Positions 6,218 through 13,567 of a stretch of 13,567 nucleotides of DNA are shown piece after piece; the stretch's first letter is position 1, and every line of letters begins with the position of its first letter. The notes under the pieces were generated by a model. That model had not been told where the DNA came from and ran no database searches. It saw only the letters and a program-made list of their open reading frames with translations. Origin of the DNA: JAGWNR01 sp964565685 (GTDB lineage Bacteria; Patescibacteriota; Minisyncoccia; Phycocordibacterales; PALSA-1337); contig CAZMFR010000013.1 of assembly GCA_964565685.1 (NCBI GenBank), forward strand, positions 1-13,567. The letters are read 5' to 3'. Both the position numbers and the translations under genes were made by a program.

Positions 6218-7750
6218 TTATCTAGCGAAATCGATAGCTCTGGTCTCGCGGATGACGGTGACTTTGATTTCACCAGGATATTTCAGGTCTTTTTCAATGC
6301 GAATAGCTATATCGCGGGCAGTATTTCTTGCCTCAAGATCGGTAAGATCCTCCGGCTTGACGAAAATACGAATTTCACGACCGGCCTGGAGCGCATAGGC
6401 CTTCTCGACGCCCTTGAAAGAGTTTGCTATGGCTTCGAGATCGCCGAGACGTTTAAGGTAATTTTCCACGCTGTCTTTTCTGGCTCCAGGACGAGCGCCA
6501 GATATGGCATCAGCGGTCTGAACGATGCGAGACTCGACAGTTTCATATGGGTGTTCCTCGTGGTGCGCTTGCATCGCCTTGACTATTTCTTCGCTTACAC
6601 CGAATTTTTGCAAAATACGCCTGCCAATTTCAACATGCGTACCGGCCACCTCATGATCCAATGCCTTGCCTATATCGTGGAGGAGCGCGCCTGCTTTTGC
6701 CACGGCTACGTCGGCACCTATTTCTTCAGCTATCATTCCGGCGATATGCGCCATTTCTATGGAGTGTTGAAGGACATTTTGTCCGTAGCTGGTGCGGAAA
6801 TGCAAGCGACCGAGCATCAGGAGAACGCGCGGATCTAATCCTACTACACCGCATTCATAAGCCGCCTCCTCGCCTTTTTGCTTGATTATTTTATTTATGT
6901 CGTTTTGGGCATCCTCCACTATTTTTTCTATTTTTGCCGGTTGGATGCGACCGTCTTTTATTAGATTTTCAAGGGCAAGTTTAGCAACATGGCGGCGCAC
7001 CGGATCGAAAGACGAGATCGTTATCATTCCAGGAGTATCGTCCACCAGAACTTCAACGCCCGTTATACGTTCGAATGCCTTGATATTGCGACCCTCCTTG
7101 CCAATGATTTTCCCCTTGATCTCATCAGAGGGGATGCTGACAGCTGTAGACATTATGTCAGAGGCAACCGAATTAGACATGCGCTGTATAGACATAGCCA
7201 AAATATCCTGCGCTTTTCTTTCGAGCGCTTCTTCACCCCCTGTTTCTAGTTTTTGTATTCGAGTGAGAATATCGGCCTCCATATTCTTTTCAACGGTCTT
7301 CATTATCTCTTTTTTTGCTTCTTCCATAGACAATCCAGCCACCCGTTCGAGGGCTTTTTTCTTGTCGTCTTCCAATCTATCGGCACGCTCCCTTATTTGT
7401 CTGATTTCTACGGCTCTTTCTTTTATAATCTCTGCCTCTTTATCTATATCTGTTTGACGTCTATCAAGCAGATCTTCTTTTTTTATGATCCTTGATTCTG
7501 CTTGCTCTAGCTTTTCTTCTTTTTCTTTTATTTCCTTGTGGGCCTCATTGAGGGTCATACTGGCTTTTGATTCTGCATCCGCAGTGATTTTTTTCGCTTC
7601 TTCTCTTGCGGCTAAAAGCATCTCTTTTATCTCGAGCTCCATCGAACCCTTTTTTCCTAGGGAAATAATGAAGCGCAGATAGTATCCGATGCTTAGCCCG
7701 ATCAATCCAGCGATAATCGCGCAGATGAGGACCACTAATTTTGATACCAT
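6218..7750 (-). CDS. rny: Ribonuclease Y
   Basis: A 510-aa membrane-anchored endoribonuclease that starts mRNA decay in many bacteria lacking RNase E. Domains in order: N-terminal transmembrane helix (about 5-25), a long charged coiled coil (about 35-180), a KH RNA-binding domain with GKIIGKEGRN at 213-222, then the HD catalytic domain with H329 and the HD pair H358-D359 in LLHDIGKALDHE. The C-terminal family region ends at IDFAR. The length is typical (about 510-520), and no catalytic residue appears missing. It is a single minus-strand gene between clpP and hup, with a promoter candidate at 7901-7928 and a leader of about 145 nt. The start at ATG 7750 places the hydrophobic helix correctly. 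Confidence 0.97.
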   Translation of the reverse strand: MVSKLVVLICAIIAGLIGLSIGYYLRFIISLGKKGSMELEIKEMLLAAREEAKKITADAESKASMTLNEAHKEIKEKEEKLEQAESRIIKKEDLLDRRQTDIDKEAEIIKERAVEIRQIRERADRLEDDKKKALERVAGLSMEEAKKEIMKTVEKNMEADILTRIQKLETGGEEALERKAQDILAMSIQRMSNSVASDIMSTAVSIPSDEIKGKIIGKEGRNIKAFERITGVEVLVDDTPGMITISSFDPVRRHVAKLALENLIKDGRIQPAKIEKIVEDAQNDINKIIKQKGEEAAYECGVVGLDPRVLLMLGRLHFRTSYGQNVLQHSIEMAHIAGMIAEEIGADVAVAKAGALLHDIGKALDHEVAGTHVEIGRRILQKFGVSEEIVKAMQAHHEEHPYETVESRIVQTADAISGARPGARKDSVENYLKRLGDLEAIANSFKGVEKAYALQAGREIRIFVKPEDLTDLEARNTARDIAIRIEKDLKYPGEIKVTVIRETRAIDFAR

Positions 7751-7900
7751 ATTCTGTTGCGAACCGCCTTTTTACAGGCCTCTTTGAAGCAATTTAATTC
7801 CTAGCCATGTTTTTCTGTTCTCTTTCCGTTCGTTCCAATGATAAATGTTTCATAAAGTCCTTTAAAAGCGAGTTTCAAATTTAAATTAAGTAATGCACAT
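7751..7900 (-). promoter_or_regulatory. 5' leader of rny
   Basis: About 145 nt of untranslated sequence expected from the promoter at 7901-7928. It is purine-rich in the minus sense, and an AAAGGCGG sits about 20 nt before the start codon, too far to be a normal ribosome site. No gene or fixed structure recognised. Confidence 0.35.
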
Positions 7901-7928
7901 ATAGTACAACATACCCGCTTTTTTGCAA
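7901..7928 (-). promoter_or_regulatory. Possible promoter of rny
   Basis: On the minus strand, TTGCAA (7923-7928) and TACTAT (7901-7906) are spaced 16 bp apart, directly after the clpP terminator, which makes rny an independent transcript. Confidence 0.5.
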
Positions 7929-7943
7929 GTGGTGCTACATGCA

Positions 7944-7974
7944 AAAATGGCGCCCAGGTACGGGGCGCCATTTT
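7944..7974 (-). terminator. Intrinsic terminator of clpP
   Basis: A perfect 12-bp stem (AAAATGGCGCCC at 7944-7955 with 7963-7974), a 7-nt loop, GC-rich at the tip, and TTTTT on the minus strand after the stem. It starts about 20 bp beyond the clpP stop codon. Confidence 0.9.
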
Positions 7975-7994
7975 GATAAAAATCTATGAAAAGA

Positions 7995-8570
7995 TCACAC
8001 GATCTTGTCGATGATACCATATTCCTTTGCCTCCTTTGCGTCCATGAAGAAATCGCGTTCGACGTCTTTTTCTATCTTTGAAAGAGGCTGACCGGTGTTG
8101 TCGGCAAGGATCTTGTTCAATTTTTCTCTGGTCTTGAGGATATGTTTTGCGGTTATGGCGATATCGGTGGCCTGGCCTTCGACTCCTCCGAGCGGCTGAT
8201 GGATCATCACCTCGGCGTTTGGAAGGATAAAGCGCTTGCCTTTTTCACCGGCCGATAAGATCATGGCGGCACCAGAAGCTGCGATGCCGACGCAATAGGT
8301 AGCTACCTCGTTTTTTATATCATTCATCGTATCCACGATAGCCATTGTTGAAGTGACAGAACCACCAGGAGAATTTATATAGAATGAGATGTCTTTTTTT
8401 GGATCTTGAGATTGGAGGAAGAGAAGCTGGGCGATGACTATGTTTGCGACATTGTCGTCGATCGGTCCAGCAAGGAATACGATGTTCTCTTTTAAAAGGC
8501 GTGAATAGATATCATAAGCTCTTTCGCCGAAGTTTGTTTTTTCTATGACGGTTGGGATTAGTATTGACAT
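7995..8570 (-). CDS. clpP: ATP-dependent Clp protease, proteolytic subunit
   Basis: A 191-aa serine peptidase that forms the double-heptamer chamber of the Clp protease and works with ClpX or ClpA/C. The catalytic triad is visible: S99 in GIAASGAA, H124 in EVMIHQPLGG, and D173 in ERDFFMDAKEA. Other family marks are FYINSPGGSV (63-72) and the handle helix around 133-160. The nucleophile context is ASGAA and not the common ASMGA, a variation seen in other ClpP branches. The N-terminus is short, with no long propeptide. The promoter must lie in or beyond the inverted repeat upstream (8578-8671). The gene is divergent from rsmE and has its own terminator. Confidence 0.97.
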   Translation of the reverse strand: MSILIPTVIEKTNFGERAYDIYSRLLKENIVFLAGPIDDNVANIVIAQLLFLQSQDPKKDISFYINSPGGSVTSTMAIVDTMNDIKNEVATYCVGIAASGAAMILSAGEKGKRFILPNAEVMIHQPLGGVEGQATDIAITAKHILKTREKLNKILADNTGQPLSKIEKDVERDFFMDAKEAKEYGIIDKIV

Positions 8571-8577
8571 GGTATTA

Positions 8578-8671
8578 AGAAGTGTAAAGTTCTAAAGTAG
8601 AAAGCATAAAGTGGATGCGATATTTTATCTTTTTTCTGCTTTATGCTTTTCACTTTCTACTTTCAACTTCT
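8578..8671. repeat. Long imperfect inverted repeat built from heptads
   Basis: The left arm (8578-8611) and right arm (8639-8671) are about 33 nt each and pair with small bulges. The tip, AAAGCATAAAG/CTTTATGCTTT, is perfect over 11 bp. The right arm reads as five 7-bp units starting CTT(T), from 8639 to 8673. The left arm reads as five units centred on AAAG. It sits between the divergent clpP and rsmE starts and begins 8 bp from the clpP start codon, so it would lie in the clpP leader. Confidence 0.8.
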
Positions 8672-8681
8672 GACTATTATT

Positions 8682-8703
8682 TATAATGTTATGTGGTTAT
8701 AAT
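8682..8703 (+). promoter_or_regulatory. Possible -10 elements for rsmE
   Basis: TATAAT occurs at 8682-8687 and again at 8698-8703, the second giving a start about 20-25 nt before the rsmE ATG. No good -35 element is at the usual spacing, so this is tentative. Confidence 0.35.
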
Positions 8704-8732
8704 ACTCTTAGTTTCATATTTTTACCATTGCG

Positions 8733-9476
8733 ATGAGACTTCAACGTTTTTACGTAGCCGGCGGAGAGCCCTCTAAATTTTCGGAAGGCGTTTTTGATGT
8801 GGTCGATGAAAACCTCGTGAACCAATTGAAAAGAGTTTTTAGATTCAAGATCGGCAACGAAATCATAGTCTTTAATGGTGACGGTCAAGATCATGAATGT
8901 TTTATAAAAGGATTCAAAAAGGACAGGGTCTTTTTGCAGATCAATAAATCATATCCCAGTCGATTCATACCTAGTCGGGGAATATGGCTTTGCGCGTCTA
9001 TCATCAAGAAAGATCACTTTGAATGGATTGTAGAAAAAGCGACCGAGCTGGGCGTGTCTAATATAATTCCGATTTTGTCAGACAGAAGCGAAAAGAAATC
9101 TTTGAATATGGAACGGCTTTTAAAAATTATCGTCGAGGCAAGCGAGCAGAGCGGAAGGGGAAATATACCGACGATTTGCCCTATTATGGAGCTTGGCAAA
9201 GCTATTGAGTATGTGAAACCTGGGTTTGCGGAACCTCGCGAGGTCAAGCCGGAACCTCGCGAGGTCCTGGCGTTTCACACGGAATGGGAGCCGTTCCGAG
9301 ATATGGTCTTGGATAAAGAAAAATCGATCGCCCTATTCATCGGTCCGGAAGGAGGTTGGTCCGAAAAAGAAGTCGATTTGTTTCATGAAAAAGAAGTTCC
9401 GATGAAATCGCTCGGAAAGCAGGTTCTACGTGCTGAGACCGCGGCTATCGCGGCATTGTCAAGAATTGTTTTTTAA
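8733..9476 (+). CDS. rsmE: 16S rRNA (uracil-1498-N3)-methyltransferase RsmE
   Basis: A 247-aa SPOUT-class methyltransferase that methylates U1498 of 16S rRNA with S-adenosylmethionine. The N-terminal PUA-like domain (about 1-75) includes RLQRFYV and a FNGDGQ loop. The catalytic trefoil-knot domain shows EKATELGV (101-108), EASEQSGR (135-142), the SAM loop GPEGGWS (204-210) and VLRAETAAIAA (231-241). All key motifs are intact and the length is normal. Odd point: residues 167-178 read EPREVKPEPREV, encoded by two copies of GGAACCTCGCGAGGTC 21 bp apart, apparently a palindromic insertion in a surface region. It is the only plus-strand gene in the right half and is divergent from clpP. Confidence 0.95.
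   Translation: MRLQRFYVAGGEPSKFSEGVFDVVDENLVNQLKRVFRFKIGNEIIVFNGDGQDHECFIKGFKKDRVFLQINKSYPSRFIPSRGIWLCASIIKKDHFEWIVEKATELGVSNIIPILSDRSEKKSLNMERLLKIIVEASEQSGRGNIPTICPIMELGKAIEYVKPGFAEPREVKPEPREVLAFHTEWEPFRDMVLDKEKSIALFIGPEGGWSEKEVDLFHEKEVPMKSLGKQVLRAETAAIAALSRIVF
9230..9266. repeat. Duplicated palindrome inside rsmE
   Basis: GGAACCTCGCGAGGTC at 9230-9245 and 9251-9266, separated by 5 bp (21-bp period, seven codons, frame kept). Each copy contains the perfect 12-bp palindrome ACCTCGCGAGGT. This looks like a small palindromic repeat element tolerated in a coding region. Confidence 0.85.
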
Positions 9477-9549
9477 CATCAGACTAGTATCTTTTTTCTG
9501 ATAAGCTCGAAATAAATTTAGAATCGAAACATGTCTCGCAAATGACGGA

Positions 9550-10623
9550 TTATTTCTCTAGCCACTGGAAGACTTTTTCGTTCGTCAGTACGGTTTCAGC
9601 GTATGCCTCTGCGCGCTCATGATCGGCGTCTTTGTAATGTTCTAGGATATGTTCGACCTCTGTGTTCACTTCTTCTTTTGTTGGATGGAGTTTTTCTTTT
9701 TCTGCGATGGCATTTAAAATGAGCTGAAGCTTTGCTTTCTTTTCAGCGTGCGGACGCCATTCTACGCGCAGGTCGTCCATGGTCTTCTTTGCATGATTCA
9801 AGTAATCTTCGATCTTTAGACCCATGCGCTCGATATCGGCTTTGAATTGGGCTTCGTTGTGGTTCAATTCGCTTTCTATCATTATGTCCGGCAAGTCGAT
9901 CTTGGTCTTATCAGAGATCGCATCCGCGATGGCGACACGGCGTTTTTCTTTTGCTATGTTTTTCTTGTCCTCTGCCAGCATCGTCGAGAGCTTGTTCTTG
10001 AAGTCGGGGACATCTACGAAATCACCGATCGTCTTCACAAAGTCATCGGTCAATTCCGGCATATTATCCATTATGATTTTTTCATGCTCCTCCGCTGTCA
10101 TTTTTTCATGGTCGTGACCATCGTGCGATGCACGAGATTTTCTGATGTGCAATATGGCGTCATCGAGCTCTTTGTCTGTGACCTTATCATCGTCTTTTTT
10201 TGAAGATTTTTTTATTTCCTCGTTCGCGATATTTTTACAATCTGGTAGATCAAAAGCGGGAACGATCGCGGTGATTATTTTGAACTCGAGAGGATTGCCG
10301 CCGGCGAGCTTGGTTATGTGGACTTCCGGACGACCTATGGCATCTATTTTTTCGTTGATCAAAATTTCCGGATACGCTTTCGAGATAGCCGATTCTGCCA
10401 TTTCTTCGAGGACGGTTTTTTCGCCGACTTTTTGGATGAGGATGTTCTCTGGGATTTTGCCTTTTCGGAAGCCGTCGATGGTGATGCTCTCGTTCAGATT
10501 CTTCAAAGCTTCTTTGCGGTGAGAGTCAAAGATATCTGCCGGCAAGGAGGCGATTATTTCCACCCTGCTCTTGTCCAGATTTTTAATCGAAAATTTTTCG
10601 TACGTTTTGTTTGTTGTATTCAT
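9550..10623 (-). CDS. tig: Trigger factor-like chaperone lacking the PPIase domain
   Basis: A 357-aa ribosome-associated chaperone for nascent chains. The N-terminal ribosome-binding domain shows the signature GFRKGKIP at 51-58, and the surrounding pattern (VEIIASLP, YPEILINEKIDAIGRPEV) is typical. Normal trigger factors are about 430 aa, with an FKBP-type PPIase domain after residue 150. Here residues about 135-200 are a charged linker (KKSSKKDDDK, a His-rich HDGHDHEK) that leads directly into the helical C-terminal arms (about 205-357). The PPIase domain is thus absent. Short trigger factors are known, and chaperone activity does not need that domain. It is a single minus-strand gene with a convergent rsmE downstream, and no Shine-Dalgarno stands out. 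Confidence 0.88.
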   Translation of the reverse strand: MNTTNKTYEKFSIKNLDKSRVEIIASLPADIFDSHRKEALKNLNESITIDGFRKGKIPENILIQKVGEKTVLEEMAESAISKAYPEILINEKIDAIGRPEVHITKLAGGNPLEFKIITAIVPAFDLPDCKNIANEEIKKSSKKDDDKVTDKELDDAILHIRKSRASHDGHDHEKMTAEEHEKIIMDNMPELTDDFVKTIGDFVDVPDFKNKLSTMLAEDKKNIAKEKRRVAIADAISDKTKIDLPDIMIESELNHNEAQFKADIERMGLKIEDYLNHAKKTMDDLRVEWRPHAEKKAKLQLILNAIAEKEKLHPTKEEVNTEVEHILEHYKDADHERAEAYAETVLTNEKVFQWLEK

Positions 10624-10751
10624 AATTATTGAAGTCTAAATGGTCAAGGGAAAATTTGCAAATTTTTGATAAAAATCTCTCGGTGCTTATTTTGTTCTGC
10701 ATATGCATATGATACGGATATGCTCGAACCAAATCGTCTATACGGTTATCT

Positions 10752-11081
10752 CTAAAAGTTCAGGTTATTTACATCCCGAGTTTGGCTTTCTAGATTTGCT
10801 TCCAAGATATTCAATTCCGCACTGTCGGTCGATGATGCCGCCACTTCTGTCGACGAGCCCATCATTCCTGTCGACGTCGATGCCTGGGCATTTTTGTAGA
10901 TAATTATTTCAGTAGTCGTAGCAGTCCTCGGATTTTTCGAATTCATTGCGGATTCATTTCTCCAGAAATAAATCGCTCCGACGATGAGTATTACAAGGAT
11001 GATAAAAATGCCGAGAAGCGGGCCGATCTCTGATTCGCGACCCCTTACGACATCTAGCGGATTGTTCGTTGGGTTTTCCAT
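10752..11081 (-). CDS. Small single-pass membrane protein, function unknown
   Basis: A 109-aa protein with one strong hydrophobic helix at about residues 20-40 (EIGPLLGIFIILVILIVGAIYFW). About 65 residues rich in Ser, Thr, Ala and Asn follow, ending in a short helix. The charge pattern suggests the N-terminus inside and the S/T-rich tail outside. Proteins of this shape are common and uncharacterised in Parcubacteria. It starts 7 nt after the stop of the exported 231-aa protein on the same strand, so the two form an operon and may work together at the envelope. No family recognised. Confidence 0.7.
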   Translation of the reverse strand: MENPTNNPLDVVRGRESEIGPLLGIFIILVILIVGAIYFWRNESAMNSKNPRTATTTEIIIYKNAQASTSTGMMGSSTEVAASSTDSAELNILEANLESQTRDVNNLNF

Positions 11082-11088
11082 TATATTT

Positions 11089-11784
11089 TTATTGAAGCGA
11101 ACTTTTAGTTGAGGAAATGGCGGACTTCAGTGAATCGCGGGCATTTTGTATAGCAGTTACAGCGGCATCTAGATATGATTGCGGAATCTGTAGATCGATC
11201 AAGTCGGTAGAACTCGCCACGACCGGCTCATAATTTATGAATGTATCGATGGCGCGACTCGAGCTATCTATGTATGCATCCGCTTGATCGAGAGTATTTT
11301 GTGCGGCAGTCATATCATTTCCATTTGCACTCGAATCGGAGATAAAATCAGCGAGATCAGATTCGTCTGTTTTTAAATCATTTTCTGCTGTCATGAGCTC
11401 TGTTGCTATGGCGATCCTTTTTTCCTCGAAAACATTATATGGAATCAATATCGGCGAAGTGGAAGCTTCAAGGCCTGGATCGGTTGAGATTGTTGAAGAA
11501 GAATAAGTCGAAGACGATATGTCAGATGACGAAGCGTCTATCGGGACAACGCCTTGCCGCCAATCGAGAAGTCGGTTCCTTGCGATATTATTGCTTTCTA
11601 TATTGTCTTTTCTGGCTTCAAAAATGTTGGATACGCGGCTCACGATCGGTGTTTTCCAATTGAATATCTTTGATAACCAGCTAGTCATACCTGATGTGGT
11701 TTGAGCATAGACGCTAAATGGGGCAAGAAAAACAGTGGTAAAAAAAACCAATGGAACAATTTTTTTTATCATAGAATGGTTCAT
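11089..11784 (-). CDS. Exported Ser/Thr-rich protein, function unknown
   Basis: A 231-aa protein with a clear signal peptide: MNHSMIKK, a hydrophobic stretch, then a probable cleavage after SVYA-QTT near residue 27. The mature part has a Ser-rich linker (about 96-118) and then a mostly helical region (about 130-230) with regularly spaced Asp, Ala and Leu, perhaps a coiled coil. No family recognised. The frame is open further to 11823, but the added 13 residues would spoil the signal peptide, so the ATG at 11784 (or 11772) is preferred; neither has a good ribosome site. First gene of a pair with the 109-aa membrane protein downstream. Confidence 0.7.
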   Translation of the reverse strand: MNHSMIKKIVPLVFFTTVFLAPFSVYAQTTSGMTSWLSKIFNWKTPIVSRVSNIFEARKDNIESNNIARNRLLDWRQGVVPIDASSSDISSSTYSSSTISTDPGLEASTSPILIPYNVFEEKRIAIATELMTAENDLKTDESDLADFISDSSANGNDMTAAQNTLDQADAYIDSSSRAIDTFINYEPVVASSTDLIDLQIPQSYLDAAVTAIQNARDSLKSAISSTKSSLQ

Positions 11785-11876
11785 AACAATAAGAGTAAGT
11801 TTACAAGCGACCCCGTTATCCACGTCATTATCGAGTAAAAATCAGCGGATGATTCAGTATACTAGCCAAGAGAATC

Positions 11877-12011
11877 ATGTCTGACCGATTTATTAAAATC
11901 GTGCATAACCTCATTGCTCGGACTGAGGATCTTCTTATCTATATTATTATACAAGATTTCCGGTCCAGAGGCACGATTCTACCAATCGTATGCGCGATAA
12001 TGACAATATAG
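11877..12011 (+). CDS. Possible small protein of 44 aa
   Basis: A short frame that begins ATG at 11877, with AAGAGA a few bases upstream, and ends with TAG at 12011, 2 bp before the convergent nusA stop. The product would be basic at the N-terminus with a hydrophobic end (RGTILPIVCAIMTI). It resembles nothing I know and could be chance; it is listed because it fills most of an otherwise empty intergenic gap. Confidence 0.2.
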   Translation: MSDRFIKIVHNLIARTEDLLIYIIIQDFRSRGTILPIVCAIMTI

Positions 12012-12013
12012 AA

Positions 12014-13177
12014 CTACTTAGCAGATTTTTCAGCTGGTTCATCGGTTGTAACAGACTCTGCAACTTTGCTGCCGACTGGTTGTATGTCTATTTTCCATCC
12101 GGTCAATTTAGCAGCTAAGCGTACATTCTGACCCCCCTTGCCTATGGCAAGCGATTGTTGGTCTTCGGAGACTTTCACTGTAGCTTTCTTTTCCTCTTTA
12201 TTTAATTCTATAGAGACAACCTGAGCTGGAGAAAGCGATTCCTCTATGAATCTCGCAGGATCATCGTTCCATTCGATGATGTCTATCTTTTCACCCGCCA
12301 ATTCACTCATCACAGTAGAAACACGGACGCCGCGTTGACCGACCATAGAGCCGATCGGATCGATATGAGAGTCTTTTGATGCTACGGCGACTTTTGAACG
12401 CGAGCCGGCTTCTCGGGCAACGGCTTTTATCTCGACAATGCCTTGGGCGATCTCCGGTGCCTCCATCTTGAATAATTCAGATAGCATTCCAGGATGTGCG
12501 CGAGACAATTTCAATAGGATGCCGCGAGGGCTTTCTTCAACGGCATACAGATATGCGCGGATCCGCTCGCCCTGCTTGTATCTCTCGCTAGGGATCTGTT
12601 CCTCATAGGGTATGATGCCCATGGCTCTGCCCATATCGACAAAAATAGCGCCACGTTCGATGCGCTGAACTACGCCAGCGACTATTTGACCTTGTTTTTG
12701 ACCGTATTCTCCGAGAACAGACACTTTTTCTGCTTCACGGATCTTTTGAATTATAACCTGTTTGGCGGTTTGGGCGGCGATGCGGCCATAATCGCCCTTG
12801 ACCTCGAGAGGGAAGATGATCTCATCGCCAATAGCGGCGTCTTTTTTGATCCTTTTTGCGTCCTCGGTGAAGATATGATGTTCGGGATTGTAGCGGACCT
12901 TTATATTCTCGGTGTCCATATTTTTAATGTCCTGAGTGTCTTCTTCGTCTTCCATTATGACTCCATCGCGATCTACCACTACCTTGACCTGATAGAATTC
13001 TGTCTTGCCGCTATTTATATCAAAGACACAGCGCACGATTTGGCCTTTTTTGCCGTATTCTTTTTTGTAGGCAGTTGCGAGGGCGAGCTCGATGGCTTCG
13101 AGCATTTTTGCGCGAGGTATGCCACGCTCATCTTCGAGCTGGGCAAGGACTGAATTTAGGGTTTTTAGATCAAACAT
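12014..13177 (-). CDS. nusA: Transcription termination/antitermination protein NusA
   Basis: A 387-aa RNA polymerase-binding factor that modulates pausing, termination and antitermination. Domains in order: N-terminal RNAP-binding domain (about 1-150), S1 domain (about 158-225, GQIVAGVVQRIERGAIFVDMG), KH1 (about 229-305 with GQRGVRV at 280-286), KH2 (about 306-370 with AIGKGGQNVRLA at 344-355), and a short acidic/Lys tail. It lacks the C-terminal acidic repeats of E. coli NusA, as is usual in most bacteria. The length fits. The usual partner infB is not next to it here; the genes that follow on the same strand are the small envelope pair. A near-consensus promoter and a leader hairpin precede it, so it may be autoregulated. 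Confidence 0.96.
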   Translation of the reverse strand: MFDLKTLNSVLAQLEDERGIPRAKMLEAIELALATAYKKEYGKKGQIVRCVFDINSGKTEFYQVKVVVDRDGVIMEDEEDTQDIKNMDTENIKVRYNPEHHIFTEDAKRIKKDAAIGDEIIFPLEVKGDYGRIAAQTAKQVIIQKIREAEKVSVLGEYGQKQGQIVAGVVQRIERGAIFVDMGRAMGIIPYEEQIPSERYKQGERIRAYLYAVEESPRGILLKLSRAHPGMLSELFKMEAPEIAQGIVEIKAVAREAGSRSKVAVASKDSHIDPIGSMVGQRGVRVSTVMSELAGEKIDIIEWNDDPARFIEESLSPAQVVSIELNKEEKKATVKVSEDQQSLAIGKGGQNVRLAAKLTGWKIDIQPVGSKVAESVTTDEPAEKSAK

Positions 13178-13228
13178 GGTGGTTGTGGTTGGTTAGAGGA
13201 TATTTGTAAAGTGATTCAAGGAAAGAAG

Positions 13229-13288
13229 CAAAGATAGAAAGAAGGAAGATCTGCTTGTCTTTCCTTCTTTTATTCTTCTTATCTTTCT
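13229..13288 (-). promoter_or_regulatory. Inverted repeat in the nusA leader
   Basis: A perfect 10-bp stem AAAGAAGGAA/TTCCTTCTTT (13238-13247 with 13261-13270) lies inside a longer imperfect purine/pyrimidine inverted repeat reaching AAAGATA near 13230 and TATCTTT near 13281. It falls in the roughly 150-nt nusA leader. The stem could attenuate or stabilise the nusA mRNA. Its A/G-rich, roughly 8-bp periodicity recalls the heptad repeat upstream of clpP. Confidence 0.5.
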
Positions 13289-13335
13289 CTTTCAAAAAAA
13301 CAAGTTCGCTCGCGGCGAACTCACTGATGTCTGTT

Positions 13336-13364
13336 ATCCTATAGTATAAAGGTTTTTTTGTCAA
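13336..13364 (-). promoter_or_regulatory. Promoter of nusA
   Basis: On the minus strand, TTGACA (13359-13364, perfect -35) and TAGGAT (13336-13341) are 17 bp apart. Transcription should start near 13329, about 150 nt before the nusA ATG. Confidence 0.7.
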
Positions 13365-13567
13365 ACTGACATATTTTGTCTAGATCTTAGAAAACTTTAC
13401 CCTTGTGCGAAAATTGCCTCTCGACAGTAAACTATCAGAGGTTATCCACATTTCGTATAAAAACTTCTCTTTGATAGATATATAATATCAATGTAAATGT
13501 CATCTGCTGTATTACAAACCCTGCCTCCAACCGGACATTTAGGAGGTCAGAACCGCCTGACCATGAC
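13365..13567. other. Non-coding right edge with palindromes
   Basis: No gene is supported. A single exact DnaA-box nonamer TTATCCACA is at 13442-13450. TATAAT (13481-13486) overlaps a TTGATA/TATCAA palindrome (13471-13476 with 13486-13491), which could be a promoter with an operator. Near the end, CCTCC (13524-13528) can pair with GGAGG (13542-13546), and GGTCAG (13545-13550) with CTGACC (13557-13562). An ATG follows at 13563, possibly the start of a plus-strand gene cut by the window edge. Confidence 0.4.

Noticed and set aside
13170..13364. 64-codon minus-strand frame upstream of nusA
   Set aside because: It overlaps the nusA start and consists mainly of the Lys-rich translation of the purine-rich leader repeat; the nusA promoter lies at its 5' end.
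13442..13450. Single exact DnaA box near the right edge as a second origin
   Set aside because: One isolated nonamer without clustering or parS; such sites are frequent by chance.

Overview
The window looks like part of a Patescibacteria/CPR genome, most likely Parcubacteria-like. The basis is a set of compact housekeeping genes (HU, RNase Y, ClpP, RsmE, NusA), a short trigger factor with no PPIase domain, small exported or single-helix proteins of unknown family, few Shine-Dalgarno sites, and a retroelement whose proteins resemble CPR relatives as I remember them. No search could be run, so the lineage is an inference.

Left part (1-2440). Three hairpins with no gene are followed by a minus-strand pair of small membrane proteins (1129-911 and 918-247, 8-nt overlap). 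Positions 1130-1736 are non-coding and AT-rich. They carry two adjacent DnaA-box-like sites and a 15/16 match to the ParB site parS, so the segment may be origin-proximal. On the plus strand come a YraN/UPF0102 nuclease-like gene, tRNA-Pro(UGG), tRNA-Gly(UCC) and a degenerate tRNA-like segment.

Centre (2635-5383). This is a complete diversity-generating retroelement (DGR). A consensus sigma70-type promoter and a 150-nt leader with a 14-bp stem precede a 214-aa target gene whose 3' end is the variable repeat (VR, 3323-3447). A 125-bp template repeat (TR, 3824-3948) lies 501 bp downstream. VR and TR differ at 18 positions, and all 18 are adenines in TR. An Avd-like four-helix-bundle gene lies on the opposite strand right after TR. 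A DGR-type reverse transcriptase (4376-5383) is divergent from avd and shares one CATG with it as start codon. A (GT)16 microsatellite sits in the avd 5' end. The expected mechanism is transcription of TR, adenine-mutagenic reverse transcription by RT plus Avd, and replacement of VR, which re-diversifies the C-terminal face of the target protein.

Right part (5384-13567). This is ordinary chromosomal backbone: a strong terminator, hup (HU), rny, clpP (all minus), rsmE (plus), a tig-like gene, two small envelope genes and nusA (minus). The points of interest are regulatory or repetitive: a heptad-based long inverted repeat between clpP and rsmE, a duplicated palindrome inside rsmE, promoter matches for HU, rny and nusA, and a hairpin in the nusA leader.
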